Shown here one piece after another: positions 1 to 8,615 of a stretch of 64,000 nt of DNA. The translations under genes were made by a program, and so were the position numbers. How positions within the stretch are numbered: the first letter of the stretch is position 1; each line of letters starts with the position of its first letter. The notes under the pieces were generated by a model. The model saw nothing but the letters and a program-made list of their open reading frames with translations, was not told the origin of the DNA and did no database searches. Source of the stretch: an uncultured Lachnospiraceae bacterium (lineage in GTDB: Bacteria > Bacillota > Clostridia > Lachnospirales > Lachnospiraceae). The stretch covers positions 1-64,000 of the forward strand of contig CAJUAE010000002.1 in assembly GCA_910583965.1 (NCBI GenBank), read 5' to 3'.

Positions 1-47
1 TCAAGGTACAAACCGTTTTTTAAGAGGAGGTTTTGACCCTCATATCA

Positions 48-3000
48 TTATATAAAATCCCTTTCTTTGAGGACAATCATGTCCTCATTGTCATACCTTC
101 TTGCGAATAGCACATCCACAAAGTTTTTGAGCTTGGACTTTCTGGATTTCCAAATTGCCTCATCTATAATGTCCCTTACCTCATCCTTTGTCACTACATG
201 ATTTCCGCTCTGCATGTTTGCTATTCTTGTGTAAAGGGCGAGTGTTCCTAACTCATCGATGGAATATTCCAAAGCCAAGGCATAATTTTTAGCGTAAGCA
301 ACCAATGCATTGTTATCCATCTCCATCAGATCAATTCTGATATTAAAATAATCCGCAATCATTGCCTGCTTCTGCAAAAGTTTTGAAATCTCTTTTTTGG
401 TGTCTTCCATAATAACTACAATTCCGAGATTTTCCTGATTGAGGTTCAACGTCATTTCATACAGCTTCTCCTCGCTCATACCATTTGCCTTCTCTATTAT
501 AATACCACCATTATTCAATTTCTCAAAGACATCTTTAATATTTCTTTGATTGATTTTCTCCCCGGTGATTTTCGCAAGCCTTCCCGAAAAATTTTCGTCA
601 GTTACTTGGTATTTTTTAATCAGGTTTTTTGCCATCCTAACGGTGTCTAATCCTGCATCGCCTGTAATAATGACATTTCCAGTGTAGGCAGCAAGGGTCA
701 TATTTTCCAAGGCAAAAATAATCTGTTTCTTGATTTTTTTGGTAACAGCAAAATTCTCAAATAGAGTCTGTTCTTCTGCCGTAAACTCACGCAACTCCTC
801 GCGCTTTGCTCCTCGTGCTTCCTTTTTTGTTGTGGCGACAATCTTTTCTGAAAGTGAGCTGAGATCTGCTGTGTTCATTTTAATTTCCTGTGTCTTTAAT
901 GCATCCTCCTTTGCCATCTCCGCAATACTCTCCGCATCCTCTGGGTCAAGTTGACTCTCATCATACTGATAATTTGGGCGATATCCATTTCTGTCCGAAA
1001 CAGGATATGTTTCTTCTTGATACAATTCCTGTGTATATCCACTGGCTTCTTCCGCATATCCATAATCTGCATATTCTATCTCAAGTTCTGTATTTGGTTC
1101 TTGTATATATTCATTGTCGTCATCATAAGAATAAGCTTCCTGTAAACTATTATAATCTTCTGTTCTATTCTCAATTGGGTTATCTTCTAACGCATATGTG
1201 CCATTGTATCCATCACTATCTGATTCCATATCGAAATTATCTGTACCTTCGGATTGGTCAGTATTGTCTTCTGCTTGCAAATATTCATTATTATCTTCGT
1301 AATAGGCACCTTTTTCTGTGTTTGTCTCTTGTATATTAGTGTTATCATTTTCTTCTAGATAGTTGTCTTCTAATTCATAATTCTCCTCTGGCATATAGCC
1401 TTCTACGTTTATCTCCTGTGTGTACTCCACACCGACTTTTGTATTCTGCTCTGAGATTGATACTGTACTACTTTCTGTATTTTGTTCTGGCAAATATGTT
1501 GTATTCAATTCTTCTGGCATGTATTCTTTATCGTTACTCAAATCACTTTCCATCTCATATTCATCATCAGACTCCCAAGTCTCTTGATTTGTCTGTAATG
1601 GGTAATCAACACTGTTTTCCGTCTTGATTTCTTCTGGCGGCACAACAAGTTCTAACGGTTGTTCAAGTGTATTCTCAAGTTCTGGCTGATATTCCTCTTG
1701 TACAGCAGCCGCTTCTTTTCTATGTTGTACTTGTTCTGTTTTATATTCCACATCAAATGTATCATCTGACACCTGTTTGGTACGATTTTGCGGAATGTCT
1801 CCTGTTACATCTGCCTCTAAAAATCTGTCTTTACGAGGACTTCTTTTTTGCGCTGCTTCCTCCTCTCGCTGAATCTCACCCAGTATGCCACTCTTGAGCG
1901 AATTGTCAAAGTCTGCAAAGATTTTACCAGTCTGTGTTAGAACACGCTTTTTAATTTCTTCTTGATGTTTCTTTGCATTTTCTGTCTTTTTTCGCTCCCA
2001 CTCTGCCAGCACATCTTTAAGATTCATTGTACCTGTTGCCTGTGCACTCAATTCCCCACTTACTTCCAAAAAATTCTGATTATGATACACATTTTCTTCG
2101 TTGTTTTCCATGCGATTGTGTTCTTCATTGACAGTCTGCTCTGTGATATCTCGCAACTCCTCTATATCAGAATCCGATTTAATTAGGCGCGCATCTTTTC
2201 CCGGCACATAAACCTTTCGGATTGCTCCTGTATTAGGAGCGGGTGCAGCCTCTGAAACACTAGTCACCAACTGCGCAATACTGCTCGTGTATGCCATACC
2301 TTCTGATACTTCGTTATCTCTGCCCTGCACATTGATGTATTGCTGTGTATGCCGCGCAATATTATTTACATCCTCGCTGGAATTATATTTTTCTCTATCC
2401 TCAGCAAAAACATCTTCGTCATCTGCAAACAGCTCTTTCATGCTCTCCGCAACCACTTTTTGAAGATTGATTGTATTGTATTGACTCATATCCCCCGAAT
2501 TTGCAGCGGGTGCCGGATTGCTCTGATACAGATAAAGTCCGTTGCGATATGTTTCGTCTGGATTTACGCCATTTCCAACATCATTTCTATTTTCTATTAG
2601 ATTCCCATTCTCATCATAAGTCTGCTCCACATAAAACGCACCAGTATTACTATTTTTATCTGTATAATTTATATTTCCATACCCGTCATCCACATAGTCG
2701 TTCTGCCCATAATCGGAATAATTTTCCTGCGGAAAGGTTGTTGTATTATACGGTTCACCAACATAAGTTTCTTGGTTATATTGTGTGTTTTCGTTTTGAT
2801 ACGCTTTGTTGGAATAACCTTGCGTGTCATATCCTGTCATTTCATATGTCTCACTAGAATAACCTTGTGTATCGTATCTTGTCGTTTCATATGTCTCATT
2901 GGGATAATTCTGTGTATTATATCCGCTATTTTGATATGGTTCATTTGCATATCTCTGCGTGTCATATTCTGTCATTTCATATGTCTCATTGGGATAGTTT

Positions 3001-4004
3001 TGTGTGTCATATCCTGTCGTTTCATATGTCTCATTTGTATAACCTTGGGTGTCATATCCCGTCGTTTCATATGTCTCATTGGGATAATTCTGCGTATTAT
3101 ATCCATTATTTTGATATGGTTCATTTGTATATCCCTGTGTGTCATATCCTGTCGTTTCATATGGTTCATTGGAATAAGTTTGTTCATTGTATCCACTATT
3201 TTCATATCCTGTATCTGGATAATTCTGTGTATCATACCCAGTACTATCATAGGATTCCTGATCATATCCTGTCGTTTCGTATGATTCCTCTGTATATGGA
3301 TCCTGATAATATGCTATATTTTCAGAATCATATTCATCCTCATAGTACATTTCTTGTGCTTCTGCGTCATCACTATAATTGTCCGACGCATGATTCAGCA
3401 TAGTTTCATACTTCTCTTGCTGTGATTTGGAAAGCGGCACATGCACTGCTTTTAACTCCATTGCCTTCATCACATATGGTCCATCTCCAAACCAGAGTAT
3501 AATATCATCACATTCTTCAACGCACTTCGTAGACAACCCTACTCTGTGATACAAATAGGCAAGCTCATATGCCCATTCTTCCTGATAATCTTTCTTTTTT
3601 AATTCTTCAAGAATCTCAATTCGCTCTTCAAGACTAGCCTCCTGCGCCTCCAATATACGATAGCGAAGCGTAAATACACCGTTGTCTTTTGGCGCCAACT
3701 TTACAAACTGCTTATAATACTCAATCGCTGACACAACATCATCTAACTCAATTGATAATTCACAAAGGGAATACACAACAGAACGATTTGCAGGATAACG
3801 CTCATATGCTAACATTAACACTTCCCGCGCTTCTTCATTTCGTCTGTTGATTCTATATAATACCGATATTCTTAACAGCATTGATGCGCTCTTAACCCTT
3901 CTCCAGTCAATCGTATCTGCTATTTTTACGGCTTCTGTATATTTTTCCTGTTCGATCATTTTTGAAATTTCTTCTGAACGAACTTTATATTCGTATTTAT
4001 CCAA
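48..4004 (-). CDS. Large TPR / Tyr-rich tandem repeat protein with degenerate AAA-like C-terminus
   Basis: I do not recognise this 1,318-residue protein as a named family. It starts with TTG, 7 nt after AGAGGTG. Residues about 5-185 are helical and TPR-like, with pieces such as VSAIEYYKQFVKLAP. Residues about 235-410 are a tandem repeat with a 15-residue unit, D-T-Q-[GN]-Y-x-N-E-[TP]-Y-E-T-T-G-Y, visible as 45-bp periodicity at 2.77-3.31 kb. Residues about 410-1020 are acidic, Glu/Asn/Tyr-rich and probably disordered. Residues about 1040-1318 look like an AAA+ ATPase fold, but the P-loop position reads GDAGLDTV instead of GxxxxGK[ST] and the Walker B position reads IIIEKANG, so ATP hydrolysis is unlikely. 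There is no signal peptide or membrane segment, so it is probably a cytosolic scaffold. The large opposite-strand open frames over the repeats are by-products of the periodicity. Confidence 0.8.
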   Translation of the reverse strand: MDKYEYKVRSEEISKMIEQEKYTEAVKIADTIDWRRVKSASMLLRISVLYRINRRNEEAREVLMLAYERYPANRSVVYSLCELSIELDDVVSAIEYYKQFVKLAPKDNGVFTLRYRILEAQEASLEERIEILEELKKKDYQEEWAYELAYLYHRVGLSTKCVEECDDIILWFGDGPYVMKAMELKAVHVPLSKSQQEKYETMLNHASDNYSDDAEAQEMYYEDEYDSENIAYYQDPYTEESYETTGYDQESYDSTGYDTQNYPDTGYENSGYNEQTYSNEPYETTGYDTQGYTNEPYQNNGYNTQNYPNETYETTGYDTQGYTNETYETTGYDTQNYPNETYEMTEYDTQRYANEPYQNSGYNTQNYPNETYETTRYDTQGYSSETYEMTGYDTQGYSNKAYQNENTQYNQETYVGEPYNTTTFPQENYSDYGQNDYVDDGYGNINYTDKNSNTGAFYVEQTYDENGNLIENRNDVGNGVNPDETYRNGLYLYQSNPAPAANSGDMSQYNTINLQKVVAESMKELFADDEDVFAEDREKYNSSEDVNNIARHTQQYINVQGRDNEVSEGMAYTSSIAQLVTSVSEAAPAPNTGAIRKVYVPGKDARLIKSDSDIEELRDITEQTVNEEHNRMENNEENVYHNQNFLEVSGELSAQATGTMNLKDVLAEWERKKTENAKKHQEEIKKRVLTQTGKIFADFDNSLKSGILGEIQREEEAAQKRSPRKDRFLEADVTGDIPQNRTKQVSDDTFDVEYKTEQVQHRKEAAAVQEEYQPELENTLEQPLELVVPPEEIKTENSVDYPLQTNQETWESDDEYEMESDLSNDKEYMPEELNTTYLPEQNTESSTVSISEQNTKVGVEYTQEINVEGYMPEENYELEDNYLEENDNTNIQETNTEKGAYYEDNNEYLQAEDNTDQSEGTDNFDMESDSDGYNGTYALEDNPIENRTEDYNSLQEAYSYDDDNEYIQEPNTELEIEYADYGYAEEASGYTQELYQEETYPVSDRNGYRPNYQYDESQLDPEDAESIAEMAKEDALKTQEIKMNTADLSSLSEKIVATTKKEARGAKREELREFTAEEQTLFENFAVTKKIKKQIIFALENMTLAAYTGNVIITGDAGLDTVRMAKNLIKKYQVTDENFSGRLAKITGEKINQRNIKDVFEKLNNGGIIIEKANGMSEEKLYEMTLNLNQENLGIVVIMEDTKKEISKLLQKQAMIADYFNIRIDLMEMDNNALVAYAKNYALALEYSIDELGTLALYTRIANMQSGNHVVTKDEVRDIIDEAIWKSRKSKLKNFVDVLFARRYDNEDMIVLKERDFI

Positions 4005-4185
4005 GTCTCATCACCTCTGACGCTGCTGCTTTCTCGTCAAATTTGCTAATTCAAAAGCATATTATCGAGTGGGAATACTTTATGAGACAATTTTCCATCC
4101 AATACGTATGACAGTTTAACCCACTCTAAAAGTCAGTTTAGCATACTGTTTTCCCCCTGTCAACGACAACACACAGCTCGTTTTC

Positions 4186-4650
4186 TTATAAGCCATACTT
4201 TTCCCAGTCTTTTATATCTGTGATAACTGGCAGCCAACAATCAATCTCAAATGTTGCAGTTGTAATAGGGTCTGCATACCCATCATTCACTGCTGTTCCA
4301 CTACATGTAATATGTACTCTATCCTCTTTAAATTCCAAAATAGAAAGTTGATAATTTACTAACGGTTCCTGTTCAAAAATATAAAATAAATCGTCTCTAT
4401 TGTATGCTTCATCCATATTTTTTACTGTAAATGTCATTCCTGCTGTGTCTTCAATCCTTTGCACTGATGTAACAATAATCCCCAACTGCAATTTTGGGGT
4501 CACCCGCTCCTGTTGAAATTCATTTGCTTGAAAACAACAGTCAACGCTATATTCCAGTCCGTCCTCTGAATCATTAAAAACAAAAAAAGCAGTTTCTCTT
4601 GTGTTTGTATTTAGCGCAAAAAAAGTGTCATTTAATTTCAGTTCTGTCAT
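4186..4650 (-). CDS. Hypothetical protein, 154 aa
   Basis: I do not recognise this protein. The start is well supported by GGAGGAGAGG just upstream of the ATG. The sequence is acidic, soluble and probably beta-rich, with no signal peptide, membrane segment or obvious catalytic motif. It contains alternating hydrophobic stretches such as YQLSILEFKEDRVHITC and a C-terminal WLPVITDIKDWEKYG. It lies upstream of, and in the same direction as, the large repeat protein, separated by about 180 bp, so co-transcription is possible but unproven. Its upstream side faces the repeat island. Function unknown. Confidence 0.7.
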   Translation of the reverse strand: MTELKLNDTFFALNTNTRETAFFVFNDSEDGLEYSVDCCFQANEFQQERVTPKLQLGIIVTSVQRIEDTAGMTFTVKNMDEAYNRDDLFYIFEQEPLVNYQLSILEFKEDRVHITCSGTAVNDGYADPITTATFEIDCWLPVITDIKDWEKYGL

Positions 4651-4733
4651 TTTCCTCTCCTCCTACTATCCCCCATGTCGCCTTTTGCGGCTCAAATAGA
4701 TATGAAAAACGCTGTCTTTCGCGTTTTTCTCGT

Positions 4734-4880
4734 GTGAAATTTTAATTTCACACTAACTCCCATCTGCCTGCTTCAGCAGGCGTACAAATCAGGATAGTGA
4801 AATTTTAATTTCACACTAACTCCCATCTGCCTGCTTCAGCAGGCGTACAAATCAGGATAGTGAAATTTTAATTTCACACT
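4734..4880. repeat. 63-bp tandem hairpin repeat, 2.3 copies
   Basis: Two exact 63-bp units (4734-4796 and 4797-4859) are followed by a 21-bp partial third. Each unit has a short palindrome (GTGAAATT, 2-nt loop, AATTTCAC) and a GC-rich hairpin (GCCTGC-TTCA-GCAGGC), then a conserved tail GTACAAATCAGGA. Related single copies lie at 8614-8683 and, partially, near 18750-18782. Confidence 0.8.
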
Positions 4881-4899
4881 ATCTTCTCAAACGAATCTA

Positions 4900-5050
4900 A
4901 GGAACTGTAGAAAAATAACTGACACATCTTGACTTGTCTATTTCTTCGACTGCACACATCAAAAAATATAGTCCACTACACTTATATTTTTGACATGTAC
5001 CCTCTAAAATATCCTGCATAATTTGTATCAGTTATTTTTCTACAATTCCT
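4900..5050. mobile_element. MITE-like element, family 2 (copy A)
   Basis: A 151-bp non-coding segment is bounded by near-perfect inverted termini of about 23 bp. The left end starts AGGAACTGTAGAAAAATAAC and the right end is its complement with one mismatch (AATT for AGTT). If the element is taken as GGAA to TTCC, both flanks read TAA, consistent with a 3-bp target duplication. A diverged copy lies at 47569-47728. Confidence 0.7.
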
Positions 5051-5221
5051 AAATTCAGGCGACTGTTCTGCAACACGCAATTCTCATCCAACGCTTTGCT
5101 AGAATTTGTAATGTTTCCTCTCAATAATTTTGATTCTACAGATACAATCTGATTTATTTTTATTCTAATATAGTTTTTTGTCTTTATTTTATCTCATGGA
5201 AATTATGATGTCAATTGTTAG

Positions 5222-5276
5222 GATGAAACTTAGTACTTCTAACTGCCTATGGCAGTTTCCGCTCGCAGCAAAGGGG
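5222..5276. repeat. Short dispersed repeat, family 4 (copy 1)
   Basis: Core sequence GTACTTCTAACTGC, then a short variable part, then GCAGCAAAGG. Related copies are at about 31397-31452 and, in reverse, 57655-57715. Non-coding, function unknown. MITE family 1 sits immediately downstream. Confidence 0.55.
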
Positions 5277-5286
5277 TTCAATTCAA

Positions 5287-5429
5287 GTTACTTTTCACAC
5301 CCGCGCCAAAGTAGTGGGAATCATGCGCCAAAATGCTTGCCTTTTAGCATTTTGTGTGCAAAATCTGTTATAATTCACACCTCAATAACTTATAACATGA
5401 TAAAAACTGGCGTGGGTGTGAATTGTAAC
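5287..5429. mobile_element. MITE family 1, 143 bp (copy 1)
   Basis: A non-coding 143-bp element with 22-bp terminal inverted repeats (3 mismatches), beginning GTTACTTTTCACACCCGCGC and ending GTGGGTGTGAATTGTAAC. It is flanked on both sides by the same octamer CAATTCAA (5279-5286 and 5430-5437), an 8-bp target-site duplication. It appears base-for-base identical to the copy at 16490-16632. It has no coding capacity, so it would have to be mobilised by a transposase elsewhere. Confidence 0.88.
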
Positions 5430-5633
5430 CAATTCAAGGTAAAAGTACTGAAAAATAATAAAACATTGTAGTGCAATTTCTAATTTAGTGTTATAATATC
5501 AATAATTTCTTTATGCCATCTAAATAAATTGATTTTACTGCACAAGTCTATGCAAAAATAACTTTTTGAAATCTTTCTCAATATTTAAGTAAAGTCTAAA
5601 TTGAAACGTTTACATCAAAAATGGAGTATACAA

Positions 5634-6185
5634 ATGATAATTAGAGAAAATTATGTAATCACAGGCCCTCTTTACCAAGAAGCGTTACAATACGCCGAGC
5701 GTTCCAAGGCATTTACCTCAAATCGTCACGATTTTCATGCTGGGGGATTGGAAAATAAAAAGAAAAAAATGTTTGAGGGCAAACTTGGCGAGAAAGCTGT
5801 TAAATTATTTCTTCTTGAAAACAAAATACAATTTGTGGAAGACCACACAAGCTATGATACACGTGATGAATACGACTTTCTTCTGGTCAATAAAACAGAA
5901 CGCTTAAAAGTTGATGTTAAGACAAGAACAGAAGCATATCACAAACGGACTTTAGAGATGGTCGAGCAGGCAAAAACACATCCAAAAGATATTTTTATAT
6001 CCGTTCGCCTGTTTCGAGAAACAAACACAGTAAAGCTCGTTGGCTGGTATACTTTTCATGATATGATACAAAAAAATCAAATTGAAAATCAGGGATACTT
6101 AGACAACTATGTGATGTACGATAAAGATTTAAGATCCATGTTTGATTTAGAATCTTTGATTTTAAACCGATTTAGAAAGGAGTAA
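5634..6185 (+). CDS. PD-(D/E)XK nuclease-like protein
   Basis: A 183-residue soluble protein. The start at 5634 is chosen over an upstream ATG at 5601 because GGAG lies 7 nt before it. The pattern of a restriction-endonuclease-like core is visible in order: Glu in a helix (FEGKLGEKAVKLF, residues about 48-60), Asp in DEYDFLL (about 81-87), then the D-x-K strand KVDVKTRT (about 93-102), followed by IFISVRLF and KLVGWYTF, which resemble the later strands of this fold. It overlaps nothing and ends 3 bp before the next gene, so the two form one operon. There is no specificity domain or methyltransferase nearby, which argues against a classical restriction enzyme. The fold is inferred from motifs, and the substrate is unknown. 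Confidence 0.6.
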   Translation: MIIRENYVITGPLYQEALQYAERSKAFTSNRHDFHAGGLENKKKKMFEGKLGEKAVKLFLLENKIQFVEDHTSYDTRDEYDFLLVNKTERLKVDVKTRTEAYHKRTLEMVEQAKTHPKDIFISVRLFRETNTVKLVGWYTFHDMIQKNQIENQGYLDNYVMYDKDLRSMFDLESLILNRFRKE

Positions 6186-6188
6186 TAA

Positions 6189-8615
6189 ATGAACTTAAAC
6201 GATAAAAACAACACAACTTTTTCCTCTGAGGAATTAGCGACAGCACTTGACACCTTTTTTGAAGTACAGGATAAAATCACCAAAGAAAATTCTATAAAGG
6301 ATTGCCTTGCTTATTTGGACTTGCTTGCGCAACAAAAGCAAACACTGTCTGCCTACGACATTTTTTCTTATGATGAGAATCTTTATCCAAAATATCTAGA
6401 AGAACTCTATTGTCTTTCTGGATGCTGTTCCTACTATTTTAAAGATGCCTTGTTGCAAAAGTATGCTGCTGAAAAATCAAAACATTATTGCCAGACACGA
6501 GCGATTTTGGAAGAACACTACCAAAATGAAATGTCAAAATGGCTTGAGACCGATTTGAATAATCGTATAAGATATAATCCTTCTATAGAGGAAATTCAAT
6601 ATCTGCGCGATCGGGCACAGAATCTTTTGCGCGCCGACGGAAATCTAGACAAAGCATTGTTCTATCAATATCGAGCAATTCTCCTCTTACGAAAGCGCTG
6701 TCGTATCTATGATTCGCCAGAATTTTCACAAGAAAATGCAAGCTTACTAAACTGTATCAATGAGATGGTCTCCACATTTCAATGGTCCTCTGATCCTATC
6801 CATGCATTAGAAATGTTAACATACGCACAGACTATCTCTAACCAAATCCTTACAAGATGGGCCGCTCAGAACCAAGATATCTCCCCGCAGAATCCAGAGA
6901 CTTGGACAGACAGTTTTATAGAAAGTATCCCCACTGTATATTTCGAAGCGTTGCGTATTCTTTTGCGAAAAACAGGTCATATAAAATCTGAACTATGCCG
7001 CCCAGAAAATAATATTTCACACGAAGATGTACTTGCAAGCTATCAGAAAGCACTGTCACTCTCAGAGGCAGTCTATGGCAATGATAGTCCGCAGGCAAAT
7101 GAGATTCGTGGAGATATTGCTCTGCTTGATGCATCCTCCGATGATGAAGAAAAAATTCATATTTTACTGGAACAGTTAGAGGACGCAAAAAAAGACGAAG
7201 ATTTGGACACAATAGAAAGTATACATGGGCTAATTTCGGAGGCCTATGAAGATCTTGGAAATTTTGAACAAGCGATTGTGCATTGGCAGAAAAAAGTTGA
7301 TATTATAATAGAGCTCTATGGAGATGACAGTGATGTCGCGGCTGATGATTATAATATGTTTGGAGAACTGTACGAGCGGGCTAATAAATATCCTGAGGCA
7401 ATGGATTGTTACATGCACGCGCTGGAAAATTATCGCGGATATCTTTTGCGGACACAAGAGGAAGATGCAGACGACGCGGAAAACATTTTGTCAAACTATG
7501 AAGAATGTCTCTATCACACAGGGCGAATGCATCTAAATGCAGGAGCGTATGAACAGGCATTTTCCAATTTTCAAGAGGCGTTGGAAATCTATGACTCCCG
7601 CAATGATTATTCTGGCATTGAACGTGCTCACTATATGCGGGCACTGGCACAAACTTATGAAAAAGTCTTTTTTATGGAAAGAGCTGTTCATTTCTATCTT
7701 TTTGCGTGGGATACTTATCATACCGTCGCAGAGTTTAACAAAGTGCGAGAACGCAACGCCTCATTGTTTGCGTCAGAGACAGCAGAGTGCGAAGAATGTG
7801 AACAGCAAGTGAAACATCATCTGTTAGAACTTGGTTATAAGCAACTCTTTTTGCCTTTTGAAGATATTGACTACCCTTCGCTAACCCGTGAAGAACAAAA
7901 TTATTTTTTAAATCGTTTTGCACAGATGATTCGCAGACGGCTAGACAAAACAGAATTGCAATACAAATGGATTATTTTATGGAATATTTACTTCCGATTC
8001 TGTACAGACTGGGAAAAATGGACCGGCGTGCAAATCCCCAAAATTATCTTAGATGCACTTTATTTATTACAAGGCTATTTCAAGAAAAAAGTTAGTGAAG
8101 AACAGTTGGCAAATTTTATTGAGTATTATTGGGCATATGTCTCCGAAAATCTTTCAGATAACGAGGATGAACTTGATATCGATGTGGAAGATGAACTTGA
8201 CGAATTTGATATTGAAGATGACGAGGAATTTGATATCGAAGACGAAGATGTAGAGGATGAACTTGACGAATTTGATATTGAAGATGACGAATTTGGCATT
8301 TGCAATTCAGAAGACGATATGGATGCGGATGAAGAAGACGAAACGCTTAGATGGAGTCCTCTCTATATCCCATTTTACAGTGCAATTGCAGATTTTTTCC
8401 AAGTATTTTCCGAGGTTGACGTGGATTTTAACTCCTTGCAAACACTTATGTGTAGTCGTCTTCCTTCCTATGCAGAAGTGTTTACAACAGTCTACCAAAA
8501 AGACGAGCAGTACACACCATACGAACACACGCTTCGATACAAACAGGTGATATCCTCCCCTGCTTTTGCAAGTTGGATTGCAGCGATTCAGGAAATTATA
8601 AAAGAAACTCTCTAA
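6189..8615 (+). CDS. TPR protein with acidic Asp/Glu repeat block
   Basis: An 808-residue cytosolic protein translationally close to the nuclease-like gene (3 bp gap, AGGAG in the upstream coding end). Residues about 290-500 hold kinesin-light-chain-type TPRs (for example YGDDSDVAADDYNMFGELYE). The first 280 residues are helical and the final 70 or so form another helical piece. Residues about 658-713 are an extremely acidic block with a direct repeat of the unit DVEDELDEFDIEDDE, encoded by copies 66 bp apart at 8181 and 8247. No enzyme motif was seen. Large TPR proteins beside nucleases often act as sensors or scaffolds in conflict systems, which is inference here. The stop codon lies at the edge of a hairpin repeat that may terminate transcription. 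Confidence 0.7.
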   Translation: MNLNDKNNTTFSSEELATALDTFFEVQDKITKENSIKDCLAYLDLLAQQKQTLSAYDIFSYDENLYPKYLEELYCLSGCCSYYFKDALLQKYAAEKSKHYCQTRAILEEHYQNEMSKWLETDLNNRIRYNPSIEEIQYLRDRAQNLLRADGNLDKALFYQYRAILLLRKRCRIYDSPEFSQENASLLNCINEMVSTFQWSSDPIHALEMLTYAQTISNQILTRWAAQNQDISPQNPETWTDSFIESIPTVYFEALRILLRKTGHIKSELCRPENNISHEDVLASYQKALSLSEAVYGNDSPQANEIRGDIALLDASSDDEEKIHILLEQLEDAKKDEDLDTIESIHGLISEAYEDLGNFEQAIVHWQKKVDIIIELYGDDSDVAADDYNMFGELYERANKYPEAMDCYMHALENYRGYLLRTQEEDADDAENILSNYEECLYHTGRMHLNAGAYEQAFSNFQEALEIYDSRNDYSGIERAHYMRALAQTYEKVFFMERAVHFYLFAWDTYHTVAEFNKVRERNASLFASETAECEECEQQVKHHLLELGYKQLFLPFEDIDYPSLTREEQNYFLNRFAQMIRRRLDKTELQYKWIILWNIYFRFCTDWEKWTGVQIPKIILDALYLLQGYFKKKVSEEQLANFIEYYWAYVSENLSDNEDELDIDVEDELDEFDIEDDEEFDIEDEDVEDELDEFDIEDDEFGICNSEDDMDADEEDETLRWSPLYIPFYSAIADFFQVFSEVDVDFNSLQTLMCSRLPSYAEVFTTVYQKDEQYTPYEHTLRYKQVISSPAFASWIAAIQEIIKETL

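Larger units (their letters stand above)
4651..5633. repeat. Gene-free repeat island
   Basis: About 980 bp contain no convincing gene. The interval is filled by four repeat families: the 63-bp tandem hairpin repeat (4734-4880), a 151-bp MITE-like element (4900-5050), a short dispersed repeat (about 5222-5276) and a 143-bp MITE (5287-5429) inserted at its edge. A 97-codon open frame at 5178-5471 runs through two of these elements, has no ribosome binding site and is not called. The last 200 bp are AT-rich and should hold the promoter of the nuclease/TPR operon, though I could not pick one with confidence. Confidence 0.7.

Noticed and set aside
2772..3403. Long open frames on the + strand (and a second minus frame) across the 45-bp repeats
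   Set aside because: They follow from the repeat periodicity, lack ribosome binding sites and encode low-complexity Cys/Ile/His-rich strings.
4734..4880. CRISPR array or clustered attachment sites
   Set aside because: The 63-bp units abut with no spacers, and related single copies occur as dispersed intergenic hairpins.
5178..5471. 97-codon open frame in the repeat island
   Set aside because: It runs through two repeat elements including the MITE, has no ribosome binding site and no protein-like composition.
5634..8615. Classical restriction-modification system
   Set aside because: There is no methyltransferase or specificity subunit next to the nuclease-like gene.
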